In this document: piece by piece, positions 28,201 to 41,361 of the stretch | How the letters are laid out: each line of letters opens with the position of its first letter | Numbering within the stretch: position 1 is the stretch's first letter | Assembly (NCBI GenBank): GCA_964017125.1 | Contig: OZ024909.1 | Location: forward strand, 76,901,728 to 76,965,727 | DNA: 64,000 nt | From: Flabesymbios commensalis | Taxonomy: Eukaryota > Annelida > Polychaeta > Terebellida > Flabelligeridae | Direction: 5' to 3' | Program-made: the position numbers and the translations under genes | The notes under the pieces: model-generated | The model's input: the letters and a program-made list of their open reading frames with translations, nothing else | Told to the model about the DNA's origin: nothing | The model's database searches: none

Positions 28201-28744
28201 TTGGTAGTTATCCTATGAATAATATAATATCAGTGATAATATCTTATCACACGATTTATTTAAAGAAACATCATATAAATTAGTGTTAGAATATTCATTA
28301 CACAATACATCCGGTTGGGAGTGCTTGCATGGTAATTTAATATACTGCTGAACTAAATCTTCATATCATGTGAACTAACATCTTGCACTTGTGCATCTAA
28401 TTACTTTTCAGCAAGTTTTTGCAATATAATGTAGTTATTGGCGGAAAATATATATTTGTTCTGATTACAGTTTTACATGGCACATTGCTTAAATATGAAC
28501 TTCAGTCTGATGCAAAAAATAACTCTCAATGATGTTCAGAACCGCAGGGTTCTTGTTAAATCTTTTTTTTAAACCCAGCATGAATCAACCTGTAGCCTAG
28601 TGACGTATAGCTTTTGCAACAGTCCTATCTATCATGGCTCTTTCACTGAGGCTAGAGACGGAATTTCTGTCTAAGTGACGTACAGTGTGGGCCTACACAT
28701 TGTTTATTTATAACATCTGGAGGAATCCCTTGTCGCGGCTATAG

Positions 28745-28860
28745 CATTTATTTATTGACAAATCTGCCGTGCAAAGCCAAAAGGCAGAATCCACTTACTT
28801 CACAAGTAAGCAGATACTGCCTTTTGACGTTGCAGAGCAGAGCTGATAGACACCGACCCG
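28745..28860. repeat. Palindromic repeat with GCAGATACTGCC
   Basis: AAAAGGCAGAATCCACTTAC pairs with GTAAGCAGATACTGCCTTTT around a short loop. Relatives lie at 25505-25590 and 55480-55540. Confidence 0.6.
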
Positions 28861-29274
28861 CACATAAGGTTGTTACAGGTGAGCACGGGTTTAAAGGTAA
28901 CTCCATTTTGTCCCACGTCGTGAGACCCAATGTCAAACACTCTATTGCTGGTTTAGTTTAAGGTCCTATTATGTATGTGTGTGTGGGGGGGGGGGATCAA
29001 GAAATAAAATTTAGAAAAATATAGAGTTTGGAATCGAGGCTCAACATCGTCAGACGCTTCCCGGCTGATTCACGAAATTTATCCTTTTTTCACCATTTAG
29101 AACCACTTGACTGTTGCTCCCTTGTTTAATCTAAATCATTAAACCTGTGTTGAAGCTATAAATTAACAAATTAGATTATTTTTTCGATCCTAAAGTTGTA
29201 AATTTTTGGTCTTTATTGAGACGTTTTCGCTAGCTCATTTACCTGTACACTGTCACATGACATCTTAAATCAAA

Positions 29275-30168
29275 ATGGCGGCTCACTTTCAAAACAATCT
29301 GCGATGCTTCGCCGTCATCAAGCACTTTCTGGTTGTTTTAGCAGCCAGTTTAGTCCTCACTCGAATTGAGTCAGAGGACGTTAGAGATGTGAATTACCAT
29401 CACGAAATCCCCTTTCATGATTACACTCTGTACAGGGAACATGATATACTTTTTACCTCACCGGCATTTTATTTCGGCCCGCCGGCAATACATGTTCATG
29501 TTTTTTCTAAATTCTCGAATTTTTCTTGTGGTAAAACAGATTTTCCTAGTCTTGTGACAAGTCAGCCCAGCCAACCTAAAATAGATTTTGGTTCAGCCTT
29601 ATTTTTAATTTTACTTTCTGGCCAAGTTGAACTAAATCCAGGTCCCCTCATGTCTGGACGCCTAAATTTGTCATCGATCTTCCCATGTGGCTTTTGCGAA
29701 GACCCGGTCACATGGGAGCAGCGTGGAATTTGCTGTGATAGTTGTGATATGTGGATTCATGAAGATTGCGTCGACATGGGATCTTTCACCTTACTAGCGT
29801 ATTCCACAACTAACGTCTCGTGGATATGCTGTCGTTGCAAACATTCAAATTTTGACAGTAATTTATTTCATTCGTTTGAAATCGAAACCACAAATAATGT
29901 TGACAATCTAAATTCTAGTGGCTCTGAGAACGTAGTCAATTCACCAAATTCAGATTTTGCTCCCACACAGCACACTAGTCCGATTCCACCCTTTAGGCCT
30001 AAAAACCGTCAAAGAAACTGGCGTACTTTATTGATAAATTGTAGAAGCCTAAAGGGGAAAGTAGCAAATTTTTTAGCATCTCTAACTTATTACCAACCTG
30101 ATTGCATCCTCGGCACTGAATCTTGGCTTGACAAGGATACCACTACCACTACCAATTTTCCCTCCTGA
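29275..30168 (+). CDS. LINE ORF start: signal-like segment, 2A, PHD finger, endonuclease start
   Basis: 297 codons from an ATG in CAAAATGGCGG. Residues 12-29 (FAVIKHFLVVLAASLVLT) could be a signal peptide. SGQVELNPGP at 115-124 is a 2A sequence, where the ribosome would skip the last Gly-Pro bond. CGFC, CCDSCDMWIHEDC and CCRC form a C4HC3 PHD finger. The endonuclease begins at NWRTLLINCRSLKGK. Inferred products: a secreted or membrane-targeted leader of 123 residues, and a proline-starting enzyme. Confidence 0.85.
   Translation: MAAHFQNNLRCFAVIKHFLVVLAASLVLTRIESEDVRDVNYHHEIPFHDYTLYREHDILFTSPAFYFGPPAIHVHVFSKFSNFSCGKTDFPSLVTSQPSQPKIDFGSALFLILLSGQVELNPGPLMSGRLNLSSIFPCGFCEDPVTWEQRGICCDSCDMWIHEDCVDMGSFTLLAYSTTNVSWICCRCKHSNFDSNLFHSFEIETTNNVDNLNSSGSENVVNSPNSDFAPTQHTSPIPPFRPKNRQRNWRTLLINCRSLKGKVANFLASLTYYQPDCILGTESWLDKDTTTTTNFPS
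29599..29646 (+). other. 2A ribosome-skipping motif in the LINE
   Basis: LFLILLSGQVELNPGP. The consensus is D(V/I)ExNPGP; here the first D is Q. A hydrophobic run before the motif is usual for 2A sequences. Confidence 0.8.
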
Positions 30169-31156
30169 ATACCAAGTTTTACGTAGAGATCTAAATTCAA
30201 AAGCCCGTGGAGGAGGAGCCTTTATTGCTGTCAAAAAACATTATGACATGACCCTCCTCCCTGATTTACAAACTAACTGCGAAATTTTATGGGCTAAAGT
30301 TCAGATATCGGCATCAAAATCATTAACCGTCGGTTGTTTTTATAGACCTCCTGACTCCAAAATTAGTACTTAAGGAGAACTTGTGAAATCTTTAGACCTG
30401 ATGCCAAAAAATTCAAATCAGACCATTGTCCTGGGAGGTGATTTCAACCTACCTGGAATTGACTGGGACAATGGGGTAGTAAATCCTAAAGCGGCAAACA
30501 AATCCCAATGCGAGCTGCTTTTGTCGAGATACACATGCCTAGATACACATGCCTTGGCCCAAATTCACAAATAACCTACTAGAGAAGAAAATATTTTGGA
30601 TCTCCTGATCAAAAATAAACCTGGTTTAATTCAATCTTCTCATAGTGTACCTGGAATCTCGGATCACTGTGCTGTGGTGACCGAACTGGATATTGACCCG
30701 CCCTACCGCCGTACAAAACCCCGCCCAGTGCGTCAGTTCAAAAATGCTAATTGGGAAGCTATCAGGCAACAAATTAGGAGCTGCTGGACCTCCTTTTCAA
30801 AAAATAGTCCTAGCCGTTCTGTCAATAAAAATTGGTTGAGACTAAAATCCATCCTAAATCAATGCCCGGACAAATTTATACCAACCAAAACGACTTCCCC
30901 TCGGGAAAATCCACCTTGGCTATCCAAATCACTTCTCGCATCTATTCGGAAAAAAGCATCTCTATATAATAAGGCCAAGCGCACGAATAAAGGTGACCTT
31001 TGGGCAAAGCTCAAATTATGTAAGCGGCAGACCCAGCGTGCCATCTGCCAGGTGGTCTTTTTTGAAAAACAAACTTTCTGAATCTTTAGAACAAAAAAAT
31101 TACTACTCTGGCGTTATATCAAATCAAAACGTCAGGATGGAAATGGTGTCTCTCCT

Positions 31157-32622
31157 TTGAAGGGAAACGGCCAGCTGCATTCAGATAGCAGACGTAAGGC
31201 CGAAATATTAAACAACAATTTTGCTCAGTTTTTACCTCGGAAAGACACCACAAATATACCCAAACTACCCGGACCACCAAATACTGAAATGCCTAAATTT
31301 GAAATTACTGTTCAAGGTGTAACTAAATTACTCGAGGGTTTAAACGGCAGAAAGGCACCCGGACCAGACGAGCTCCCGAATCTGATTCTGAAGAATGCTG
31401 CCAACGAAATATCTCCCTTTCTTAAAATTATTTTTGATCAATCTCTACAGACGGGCAAATTACCAGATGACTGGGTAGAGGCTAATGTTGCCCCAGTCTT
31501 TCAAAAAGGGAATCGGCACTCTCCGGCAAACTACAGGCCGATATCCCTCACATGTGTTTGTGCCAAATTACTCGAACACATCATTTGTAAACAAATTATG
31601 TCCCATTTTTCGGAAAACAAAATTTTAACACCTGTACAACATGGCTTTCGCTCAAAACACTCATGCGAAAGCCACCTTTGATTACAACTGATGAATTTAT
31701 TCAAAATTTTGAGGGCAAGACACAAACAGATGTTGTTGTCTTAGATTTTAGTAAGGCCTTTGACGTTGTCCCCCACCAACGCCTCTTACACAAACTCGAC
31801 CACTACGGAATTCGGGAAACAACTCTTAATTGGATTCAAAATTTCCTGACCAATAGAACCCAAAAAGTAGTAGTTGATGGCAGCTCTTCAGAATCAGCCC
31901 GTGTAAAGTCCGGTGTGCCCCAGGGTACTGTTCTCGGACCCCTACTTTTCTTGACCTACATTAATGACCTCCCTTCCACGGTCTCGTCGCAAGCTCGTCT
32001 CTTTGCAGATGACTGTCTCCTGTATCGCCTGATAAAATGTCGGGCAGATCAGGAGAAACTGCAGAGAGACCTATCTGCGTTACAGGACTGGGCAGATCGA
32101 TGGGGGATGTGCTCCAACCCCTCGAAATGCTCAGTCCTGAGGGTGTCCAGGCCGAAATCAAAAAACCTGCAATTCCAGTACACCCTGAAAGGTGAAACAT
32201 TAGAAAATGTTTCATCAACACCATATCTTGGTGTTTGCCTTAGCGAAACTCTGGAATGGGAGGCCCACATTAAAAAAATTACGAGTAAAGCTAATTCCAC
32301 CCTGGGCTTCCTTCGGAGGAACCTGAAAGCATGTCCCCCTAAATTAAGGGAGACTGCCTATTTCTCCCTGGTCAGATCATCCTTAGAAAATTCTTCAGCA
32401 GTTTGGGACCCCTTTAGACAAAAAGACATTGATAAATTAGAAAAAATTCAAAGAGCAGCAGCAAGATTTGTCACCCAAAATTATAGACAAACAGCCAGTG
32501 TGATATCTCTCATTCAGAACTTGGGCTGGACTGACTTGAAAACAAGACGAAACAATTCTAGGCTTTTATGTATGTTCAAAATTTTATATGAGTTAGTTGA
32601 AATTCCTATCAATAACCGTTAA
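31157..32622 (+). pseudogene. LINE reverse transcriptase domain, frameshifted
   Basis: Two overlapping frames (31157-31681 and 31663-32622) carry the fingers/palm motifs in order: GRKAPGPDELPN, NYRPISLTCV, HGFRSKHSC, then DFSKAFDVVPH, GVPQGTVLGPLLF, LFADDCLLYR, SKCSVLRV and TPYLGVCL. It is close to intact apart from one frame change. The readable C-terminal part continues past the TAA at 32620-32622. Confidence 0.85.
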
Positions 32623-32881
32623 ATCCCAGCAGATAGAAGAACACGTGGTGGGCTCAATCAGGCCTATAACACATCAGAGCTAACACCACACTGGGACAAA
32701 ATTCTTTTTGGCATCGAACTATCCCTGATTGGAATTCTCTTCTGGCAGCTGCCATAGAATCGAAAACTGTGGCAGCATTCAAGAGTCAGCTGGTCGACTA
32801 GATCTGCCAGCCTCTTTCCCCCCTCCAGCCTGATACTCTACAATGGAGGGCTGCTGGAGTATTCACTCAAAGTCAAAAAGG

Positions 32882-33200
32882 TGGGGAGGCTCTCTTCCCC
32901 GGATTTTTTGAAAATCTACAGCTTAAAGGTATGGTCAACTGTCAAAATTCGCAGGACAAGGGTCCCCCAGAATGCAATAGTGCCCGTGGGTAGGCCAAGG
33001 CCCTATTCCATAATAATACTAAATATGCGCTTCATACCCAAAGCCTCATTAAGGGCAAGTTCTCAAATCACAGCAAGTTCATATATACTTGAGCGACATC
33101 TATGAGTTAAAAATTCAAAGCCATTTGCCCTCACTCCTACTTGGTCGCTGGCTTGCAAACAAACTGACTGTATTACTGCGGGTATGTGGAAACTGCCGGA
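32882..33200. other. Spacer after the LINE, nothing recognised
   Basis: Unique or old repeat sequence. It shares TATACTTGAGCGACATCTAT with 24551-24572, probably part of a dispersed repeat. Confidence 0.4.
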
Positions 33201-33306
33201 CAGTGAACACAAAACATTTGTATGACTTTATGCAATGTTGGACAAGCGTCGAAGACGTTTGGCCGACGTTGTATAAATGCCATACAAATGTCTTGTGTTT
33301 GCTGGG
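33201..33306. mobile_element. Foldback element D
   Basis: GAACACAAAACATTTGTATG pairs with CATACAAATGTCTTGTGTTT. Inner arms TTATGCAATGTTGG and CCGACGTTGTATAAA, loop in CGTC-GAA-GACG, end TTTGCTGGG. Confidence 0.8.
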
Positions 33307-33320
33307 CAGGAGGACTTTCT

Positions 33321-33422
33321 CTCAAACATTGTATATTTATCTAATGTTGGTTCAATGTTGGGCCAGCGTCGCAGATGTTGGCCTGACATTAATACAGCAT
33401 TGGATCAATGTCTTGTTTGAGT
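33321..33422. mobile_element. Foldback element D with variant ends
   Basis: The ends CTCAAACA and TGTTTGAG pair instead of the usual CCCAGCAAACA. The centre is TTGGGCCAGCGTC-GCA-GATGTTGGCC. Confidence 0.7.
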
Positions 33423-33565
33423 GGTATCTTGTAATCAGTTAAGTAGGTGTAATAATGCCGTCAATCTGTAATCTGTTGGCCTACACTTGACCGTCCCAGG
33501 CATGCGCAATGTTTCAGTGCACATCCCTATCTGCAAACACACATTTTGTTTTATAGTAATGGTCT

Positions 33566-33969
33566 TGTGGGGATGCGAGAGGGTCCGTCGGTAGGGTGAA
33601 CGATGGAACCTACCTAACATTCACCAACATATCATAAACTTCATTCCTTCCCCGTCAGGTCGACGGTTCCGATTGACTTCACAAAACTTTTCTTCAGATC
33701 ATTATGTTTATTGGTCTAGACACTAAACGTTAGCAATGCACAACCCCGCGCACAACATGTCTCTAGTCTAACTCCGAGCGGACGACCTACGGCACGTCCG
33801 CAGTCTTCAATAGCTATATCACAAGTGCGGGAAAAAGCCACGACCGCATGGGATTCGGATTTATGCACACAGAACTGAAGTACCAAAACGAGACAGTCAT
33901 CTCCTGTCCCCCCACGTCCGGGGAGATCGGAGACGACTGTCATGGTTATCGAGCGAGGCAGGGATCCTA
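33566..33969 (-). repeat. Gypsy 3' LTR
   Basis: 404 bp, TGTGGGGAT at the low end and GGGATCCTA at the high end. Nearly colinear with 41362-41763. Confidence 0.9.
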
Positions 33970-36900
33970 CATTACCCCCGGGTTAGTGATAACGTAGGAA
34001 CCCAACTAACGTGTAGGAGACTGCGTCGTGAAAGTAGCGAGGGTTGTATATAACGTAACCTCTTATAACTAATCAGGTGTGAAAAAATACAGCGTGGGTG
34101 GTTGTTGTTAATACAGCGTGGGTGGTTGTCGTCGCAGCATCCGTAATAAAAATATTGTCCCATCCTCGTAACACCAATTGTCCTATCCTCGTAACACCAA
34201 TTGTCCTATCCTCGTAGCACCAGTTGTCCTATCCTCGTAACACCCATTGTCTGATAAATTATTTATGCTGCTTTGCTGCGACCAACCGATTCATTTGATT
34301 AACACTTCCATTATAAGTTAGCAAATATTTTGCTCGATAATGTAATTGCGATTTACCTATTCTAAACAATGTTGCCAGGCCTAGCGCATTCAATTACAAA
34401 TTAAAATGATTATAATTACGGTACGTGCGGTTGGTCCCGCCATAGATGTCATTAGGCGCCACTATGGCGTGGACCATCTGCATGAACCGGGCAGGAGTCT
34501 GGATTGTTCGTCCAACTCTAGTTTTTCTCACGGTTGCGTCTGTCGAAATTTTGTCTCGATTAGTGATATTCGAACGATTTCTTGTATTTGAGTCGATTAC
34601 GGCGTCAGCTGCACCCGGTGTTTTACCCCGTAGATGTAAAGGTATGCGTGAGTACGTTCGCAAACCGCCGCCGTTCCCGTTAGCGCGGGATACGGCGGGG
34701 GCTCGCGAATGCGGCGCTATATAAGTATTGTTTGTTAGACAATTTGACTTTATTATCTAGTTGCTGCGGGACCGTGGCTAATTTGCTACTGCTTCTGACT
34801 GCCGTCGACTTTGTCTTTTTAACACTCGTCCTGTTGGACGTCTGAGTGTCCGCACTACCAGGTCTAGGTGGACCCTGTGGATTCCTACTAGAGATCCTGG
34901 TAGTCTTTTGGTAGTCTTTTGTAGCTCTGTTGTTTGTTTAGCGTAGTACACTGTATGCTCGTACCTGTCGTGGGCTCGCAGTCGAGATGTGCGGGTTTAC
35001 CTCAGTCTAATGAGACCGTTTCTACCTTGCCTTTCATCAGGATTTTCATGACTCTGCCACTCCTCGCGACAACCTTATATGGGCCGCGTAAGGGGCGGTC
35101 AGAGGCGGCGCAATTGCTATTCGTCACAAGAATACATGTGTGCATGTTTCTATTTCCTTGTACTGGAAAATGTTAGTCTGCTGTGTGTCACGTGGCGGAC
35201 ATAAACGGAGTGGCGACATGGCTACACGTAGCTTGTCTGAGTAATTCTCCAAATCTGTGTTAGCGTCGACAGAGTACTGTTGCGTGAACTCTCCTGGGAG
35301 TCTGAGTGTTGTCCCGTATATCATCTCGGCAGCCGACCTGCCTAGTCTCTCCTTCACTGCAGAATGAACTCCTAAAAGTTCAGCGGGTAGAGTAATAATC
35401 CATGGGTTCGTGATTCATGCGCCATAATGGCGGCTTTCAACTGGCGATGGAAACGTTCGACCATGCCATTCGACTGGGGGTGATAGCTCGTGGTACGATT
35501 CCGTATTATCCCGAATTGGTTACATAAATTATCCCACAATTTGGACTCGAACTGAGCGCCCCTATCTGTGGTGATAGTAGCGGGAGTACCGTAACGTGCT
35601 ATCCACCCGCTGAAGAAGGCATCGGCGACCGTTTTGGCCCGAATGTCTACAATAGGTATGGCTTCCGGCCAACGTGTAAAACGATCGACGCAAGTCAGTA
35701 GATATCTAAAACCATTAGCGTAGGGTAAATGTCCGACTATATCGATGTGGACATGATCAAATCGCTCGGTAGGTTCAGTGAACTTTCCGAACACTGGTGT
35801 GTTGTGACGTGAAACTTTGGCGGTCTGACAACCTTTACAGAAACAACACCGTCTAGCAATGTCAATATTCATGCCATGCCAAACAAATGGTGTGTTAATC
35901 AATGGTTTTGTAGCTCTATGAGATGGGTGTCCTAAACCGTGTAAGTTTGAAAAAAATTGAAGAAATTTCGCAGTAATGTACGGCCGGTTATGTCCCGTAG
36001 ACACATCACACCAGATCAGTTGATTGTCGAATGATTTAAGTAATTTGAAATTCATAGTGGATGTAGTCGAGTGTCTTAATCTCGTGAATTCCGCGTCCTG
36101 AGCTTGATCAATACTTAAATCCTTATAATTTATCACCGGTCCATCGTCTATCACGGACACTGATGGTCGTGACAGCGCGTCGGCGACGAAATTTGTCTCA
36201 CCTTTAACGTATCTTATGTCGATAGTGAATTCAGCTATGAAAGCTAAATGTCGTGTTTGGCGTAGGGACGCACGTTCAGTGACAGATGACATTACAAATG
36301 TCAAAGGTTTATGATCGATGTTTACAAAAAAATTGCGTCCTTTTAGATTATGTCTGAAATAAAGCTTACGGTCGAACGCGCTATAGCGTGTCTCCGCTGG
36401 ACTCAGCTTCTTGCTAAAAAACGAAAGTGGCTGCCACATACCATTCAAATACTGCTGCAAAACGCCACCTACGGCTACATCACTAGCGTCACACGTGATG
36501 TTTAATTGAGCCATAAGGTCTGGGTGTACCAGAAGGGTAGCGTTTGCCAATATTTGTTTGGACTCGGAAAATGCTGACTCTGCATTCTGGTCCCACTTCA
36601 AATCAAAATTCGACTTCGGTGACAGTCTTGTATGGCCTTCGTTGGCAGCTGTCAATAAATTATTTAATGGCGTCAACTTCGCTGCACATTGCGGTATGAA
36701 ACGGTGGTAATTATTTACCATTCCTAAATATCTACGCAACGCTCGTTGCTTTTCGGGCTTTACGAAATTCACTATGGCGTCGACAGCGCTGGGTAACGGC
36801 GAAATTCCTTCAGCACAAACGTGGTGGCCTAAAAAACTTAACTCAGTTGTACCAAACTGACACTTCTCAGGACCAATGATGATTCCGTATTCAGCTAGTC

Positions 36901-39900
36901 GAGCAAAAATAATTCGTAAATGTTTTTTGTGAGTTTTATGATCTGGGATGGTTACCAGTAGGTCGTCTAAATATACAAAAACGAAATCAAGTCATAGTCC
37001 GCGTGTAACGTGGTCTATAAAACGCTGAAACGTTTGTCCGGAATTTAGTAGACCAAACGGTGTCCTTGTAAAATTAAATAGACCAAAAGGTGTAGTAACT
37101 GCTGTCTTATGTATATCTGACGGTTCCACAGGAATTTGGTAATAGGCTCTAACCAAATCGATTTTTGAAAAAAATTCGAGCCGGCTAAGCGCTGCGTGAT
37201 ATCCTGAATATGTGGAATTGGATAACAGTCGGGTACGGTCTGAGCATTTAAGCTTCTGTAGTCTCCACATGGTCTTCAGTCGCCATTTTTCTTTGGTACC
37301 ATATGAAGCGCTGAGGACCACTCACTGTCGCTGGGTTCGATGACTCCTAATTTTATCATGTCGTCGAACTCGCGTTTCGCAGTGACAAGTTTATCGGGTG
37401 CCAATCGTCGTGGGCGCTCGAACACCAGGTGTCCTTTCGTTACGATTTTGTGTGTTATACCGTGTTTAACGGTCTCACCCTTTGTCGTAGGGCGAGTCAG
37501 TTCCGGGAACTGACCTAGAAGTTTAGTATACTCATTATGAACAGTGTCTACTCTGTTCAACGACAGTGGTCTGATTGACGACAGTGAAGCGGGAATAGCT
37601 AAACCGGTTCTCATGTCTCGAAGACATCGACTTCTCAAGTCTACTAGTAAATTATAATGAATAAAAAAATCGGCCCCAATGATGAGTTGTTTCACGTCCG
37701 CTACTATAAATGTCCACGGATATTCGCGTTTTAAGCCGACGTCGACAACGTGTTTACTGTTGCCGTAGGTATTGATAGTAGTGTTATTAGCGGCCACCAG
37801 GGGAAGGCAGTCTGCGTCCGAAAAATCCTGTTAGCGCAAGATTTCGGCAAAATGCTGACAGCTGCGCCCGTGTCAATCAAGTATTTGCATTTATGATTTT
37901 TGTCTGAGACGTACAATAACTTAGAGTGAAATAACTTGGGAAAAGTATCTTCCGCGGAGACATGTCCCGTCTCAGTTATACCACCAGATGCAAGAGTCGC
38001 TACCTTGCTCTGGCTTAGCAGTTTAAGGAAAATGCGCAGGGGCTTCTGCACGTGCGTGCCTTGTCACCGAAAGTCTGATGAAAATAGCAGACAGGTGCAT
38101 TAGCCGTATCTATTACATTCGCGGTATTATTTTGCTGTACGTTCTGCGGCGATACATACGAACGAGTATTTTGCTGTGCATTATTAAAGCTACCAGGTTT
38201 GTTAGGAACAAACTCTGTGGCCTATGCATTTGGAATAAATGTTGGCCTAGGTGCATAGTGATTATTTGCACGTCCACGTCCTTGATTTCTCTTCTTCTCG
38301 GCTGCAGTCGCGGTCTCTAATTTTTTGAGTCTCTTTGATAAGTCCTCAAGCAATCCCACTAGTTCAGTGGTTACGTCGACCTTTATCTCCGCAACCCCCG
38401 GCTTACTCTCTTTGACATCCGTTTCAGAAGCAAGGGCCCTGTCAGCCAACATGGCCGAACTCTCCAGTGTAGCACTATCTGGTTGTGTGGCCAAATGAGC
38501 ACGAATTGAAGTTGGCATTTGCCGAATAAATGCTTGGCGTATGACCGCCTTTCCAACAACTGCCTTAGTTCCGAAGCCTGCCGTCTTCTGTAGGCGCCTT
38601 AAGAATCGTGAGGTAATGTCCGAGCCCATCCTTTCTCCGGAAATCACCTTGTTGACTCGTTCGGATGTTGTCAAACCTCGTCGCTCGATCAAAATGCTTT
38701 TCAAGCTTTCATATTATTTGTGCGACCTGAAAGGTTGAAGTAGAACGTCCCTCACGTCGGAGGCGACCTCGCCTGAGAGTGCTGCACATTTCAGACTGTA
38801 CCGCTCGTCATCGTCATGGATCTGATGAAGATCGAACTGTATTTCGATCTGATTGAACCAAAGTTCAACGTCCGTAGCGTAAAATGTTGCTATCTTGAAC
38901 TTAGGTAACTTCGTTGAACGTCTCAGAGGCTGTCTTCTGCGTGGTGAAGGACTCTTTGACGAATCACTCCTAGAGTGGTGTCTTGCTCGTCGATTTCGAG
39001 AAATTCGAGCAAAATCCTCTTTGAGTCTTTGGTACTCATCCTCAGCCTCGCGGAAGCGAACTTCGTTCTTCTCGCTGTCCGGGTAATAATTATCTCTTCG
39101 GCGATCTCCCTGACCTTCCAAAGGCGTAGACACGAAACCTTCACTTTCGTGTGGTGTAGACATTGTGAAATGTTTGTAAAATTATTCAACTAGTGAAACG
39201 TTTGATATTGCGGGCCTATTTGCTCTATGCAAACGGTGTTGAAATGGTATGTCATATTAACACATACCAACTATTTTGTGACGTGTCGTGCGCGGGTCAG
39301 CTGTACATTGCCGTCTAGACCTCATTAAAAATGTCTGTATATGTTGAATCTTTAGAAGTGTAGGCTGTTGAGATTGTCCATGCTATGTCGCATGTTACGA
39401 GATACAGGGGTTGCTGAGATGTTTGAATATTCGTCACTGAGATTGCAGATAATTTTTTTTTTTACTTAATCACACACATATATAATTGTTGTGAAAACTG
39501 TAGGTCAAAATTGTATATAAAATGCCAGAAATAATTACTACATGCTATGCTAAGCTATGATAATAGTATATAGTAAATCGACCTGGGTTAAAAAAAAAAA
39601 ATTCACGCAAGTCGAAAAACACATGCAAATATTGAAAATGTTTCGCTATAGCGCAACTCTCAAGTCGAATATTTCGTTATTTATATAAGTTCTGATCTAC
39701 TGAAATCAACTATCATGAGAAAATTTTGTTCTCGGGCTGATAGGATAAATGTGACTGCAATAAAAACAGCTACATTTGTTTTCGAATAATATTTTAAAAC
39801 ATGACTGACAGTAGTCTACGCGGATTGATGATATAATATATCATTTCACTGATAAATGATTTCTGCAGTGAACATTCCACTTTTTTTTTATATGGCACGT

Positions 39901-41341
39901 TCATCGCCGATTCATTCTTGATAACGTCCGAATCAATCGCTCGCTTCGTTTCGTTAATTGACGTGTAAGTCGGTTGTCGTCGTAGCGGTTGCGTTTATTT
40001 GGTTTGTGGCGGGTGTGTGTGTGGTGTATGATTGTTTGCTGCTAACATGTGGCCTTTCGCACACGTGTCAGCCTGTATCGGTTTGTCAAATATGGCGTAC
40101 GTGACCACAGCCGCGTAGACCCAGCCGGCAGCTCGTTGCTGTATGCTTGGGCCAGCAGGCCTGTATCATGGGTGTACGTGCAAAACTGAACAGCAGCCGC
40201 GTCTCGCCTAACATTAGCATATTCATGAGCTACTCTGTGCCGAACAAGGCGCGAAGAGTAGGCTAGAATGACGCCGAACACCAGGGGGCGTTTCGACGTG
40301 AAGAAATTATACTATGACTTTATCAAAAATCTCGCACAACTTGTGCTATAATTTCCTTTCCGAAACTGCTTATTTATATTTCTCACTTTAATTGTTTTGA
40401 AAAAGAAAATTCGTATGTATGTAAAAAAAAATATATATTTGAGACAAGACCGTGTATAGCCTTGACATGTGAATAGTCTGCGCCATGAAATCAAAATGGT
40501 GGCCTAATTTATGCTAATGTGATGAGGCGACACAGGTCCACTGTCCAGGTGCAAGCCGGTTATGGCGGGACGCGTGTTTGCCCACGGCGGGCGAGTAGCT
40601 AAACTAGGGGAACCAGCGTCCATGTGGCGCTCACTTATCAAATACATTTATGACAATCAGCATTCACTGAAATAACATATTGTTATAATGATAAAATGTT
40701 GACCTACGGTCCTGGAAATATATTTTACAGACCAACTAGGACCGTTTATTCACATTCATTTTCAGGCGAACAATTTTATTTGACCCTAATCCTATTAAAG
40801 GTTATCTGAGTCAAAGCGATATTTTTCGATAATTTTTTCTTGGTCGATTTTTGCTGAAAAATTAAAAACTGACGAGACTTCGTCTATGGACTTTAAAATC
40901 GAGTCACCCAATTATGGCAAACACTATAAAAAATGGAGTTTTCAAAAATACCCACTTCCAACTCGCCTACAGTGGCATTAATAGGATGAAAGCATTCTAA
41001 GAACTCGTACTTTAAAAGGATAAATGAGAAAAAAAAAATTACGGTCTTTCTGGAAAAACCGACATGGTCGCCATCTTGAAAAAGCCCCAAACACGTGGAA
41101 TTCTTTCAAAAAAATATGAAAATTACGCCGTTTTGGACGTAAAAAAACGTACTTCTCCTCTGATAACTCTTTCTAGCTAGTTCTAACTGGCATATTAGTG
41201 TGACCTACAATTTTCACGTACCTTTGCGAAAAAAATGCTCATGATTTTTTCGAAAAATCCCTTAATATTTTAACAAAAACTATCCTTGAAAACAGAGGTT
41301 TTCATCCTGATGCTTGGTGAAAATGCTGTTGCGATCACAAT

Positions 41342-41360
41342 CAAACGTCAGGGGTCACCA
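41342..41360 (-). other. Gypsy primer-binding site, tRNA-Trp type
   Basis: One base inside the 5' LTR the minus strand reads TGGTGACCCC, then TGACG, complementary to the 3' end of animal tRNA-Trp (TGGTGACCCCGACG expected). Confidence 0.65.
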
Positions 41361-41361
41361 G

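Larger units (their letters stand above)
22811..29030. other. Intergenic region between the two genes' left and right parts
   Basis: No host gene was recognised. It holds a decayed LINE (23.4-24.2 kb), repeat R1, foldback elements, a short hAT-like MITE, a repeat starting CAGCTCATCCGGCC (27.94-28.08 kb) and a small palindromic repeat with GCAGATACTGCCTT (25.5 and 28.75-28.86 kb). In 26.3-27.9 kb no structure was recognised. Confidence 0.5.
29275..32801 (+). mobile_element. LINE (jockey/CR1-type) with 2A peptide and PHD finger, broken
   Basis: A single polyprotein-like element. Order: hydrophobic N-terminus (residues 12-29), a 2A motif (109-124), a PHD finger (138-188), an APE-type endonuclease (LINCRSLKGK, GGDFNLPGIDW, SDHCAVV), reverse transcriptase (KAPGPDELPN, DFSKAFDVVPH, SGVPQGTVLGPLL, FADDCLL) and a C-terminal RTIPDWNSL-like motif ending at TAG 32799-32801. 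The first frame stops at 30166-30168. The rest continues in other frames, with in-frame stops at 30371, 30572 and 32620, and shifts near 30.13-30.17, 31.06-31.1 and 31.66-31.68 kb. Stretches between breaks are clean, so it is probably young. The 3' tail (to about 32880) and target duplications were not defined. Confidence 0.9.

Noticed and set aside
34394-34724. Frames in the 3' part of the Gypsy element, possible envelope
   Set aside because: No signal peptide, transmembrane or fusion-like features; overlapping on both strands.
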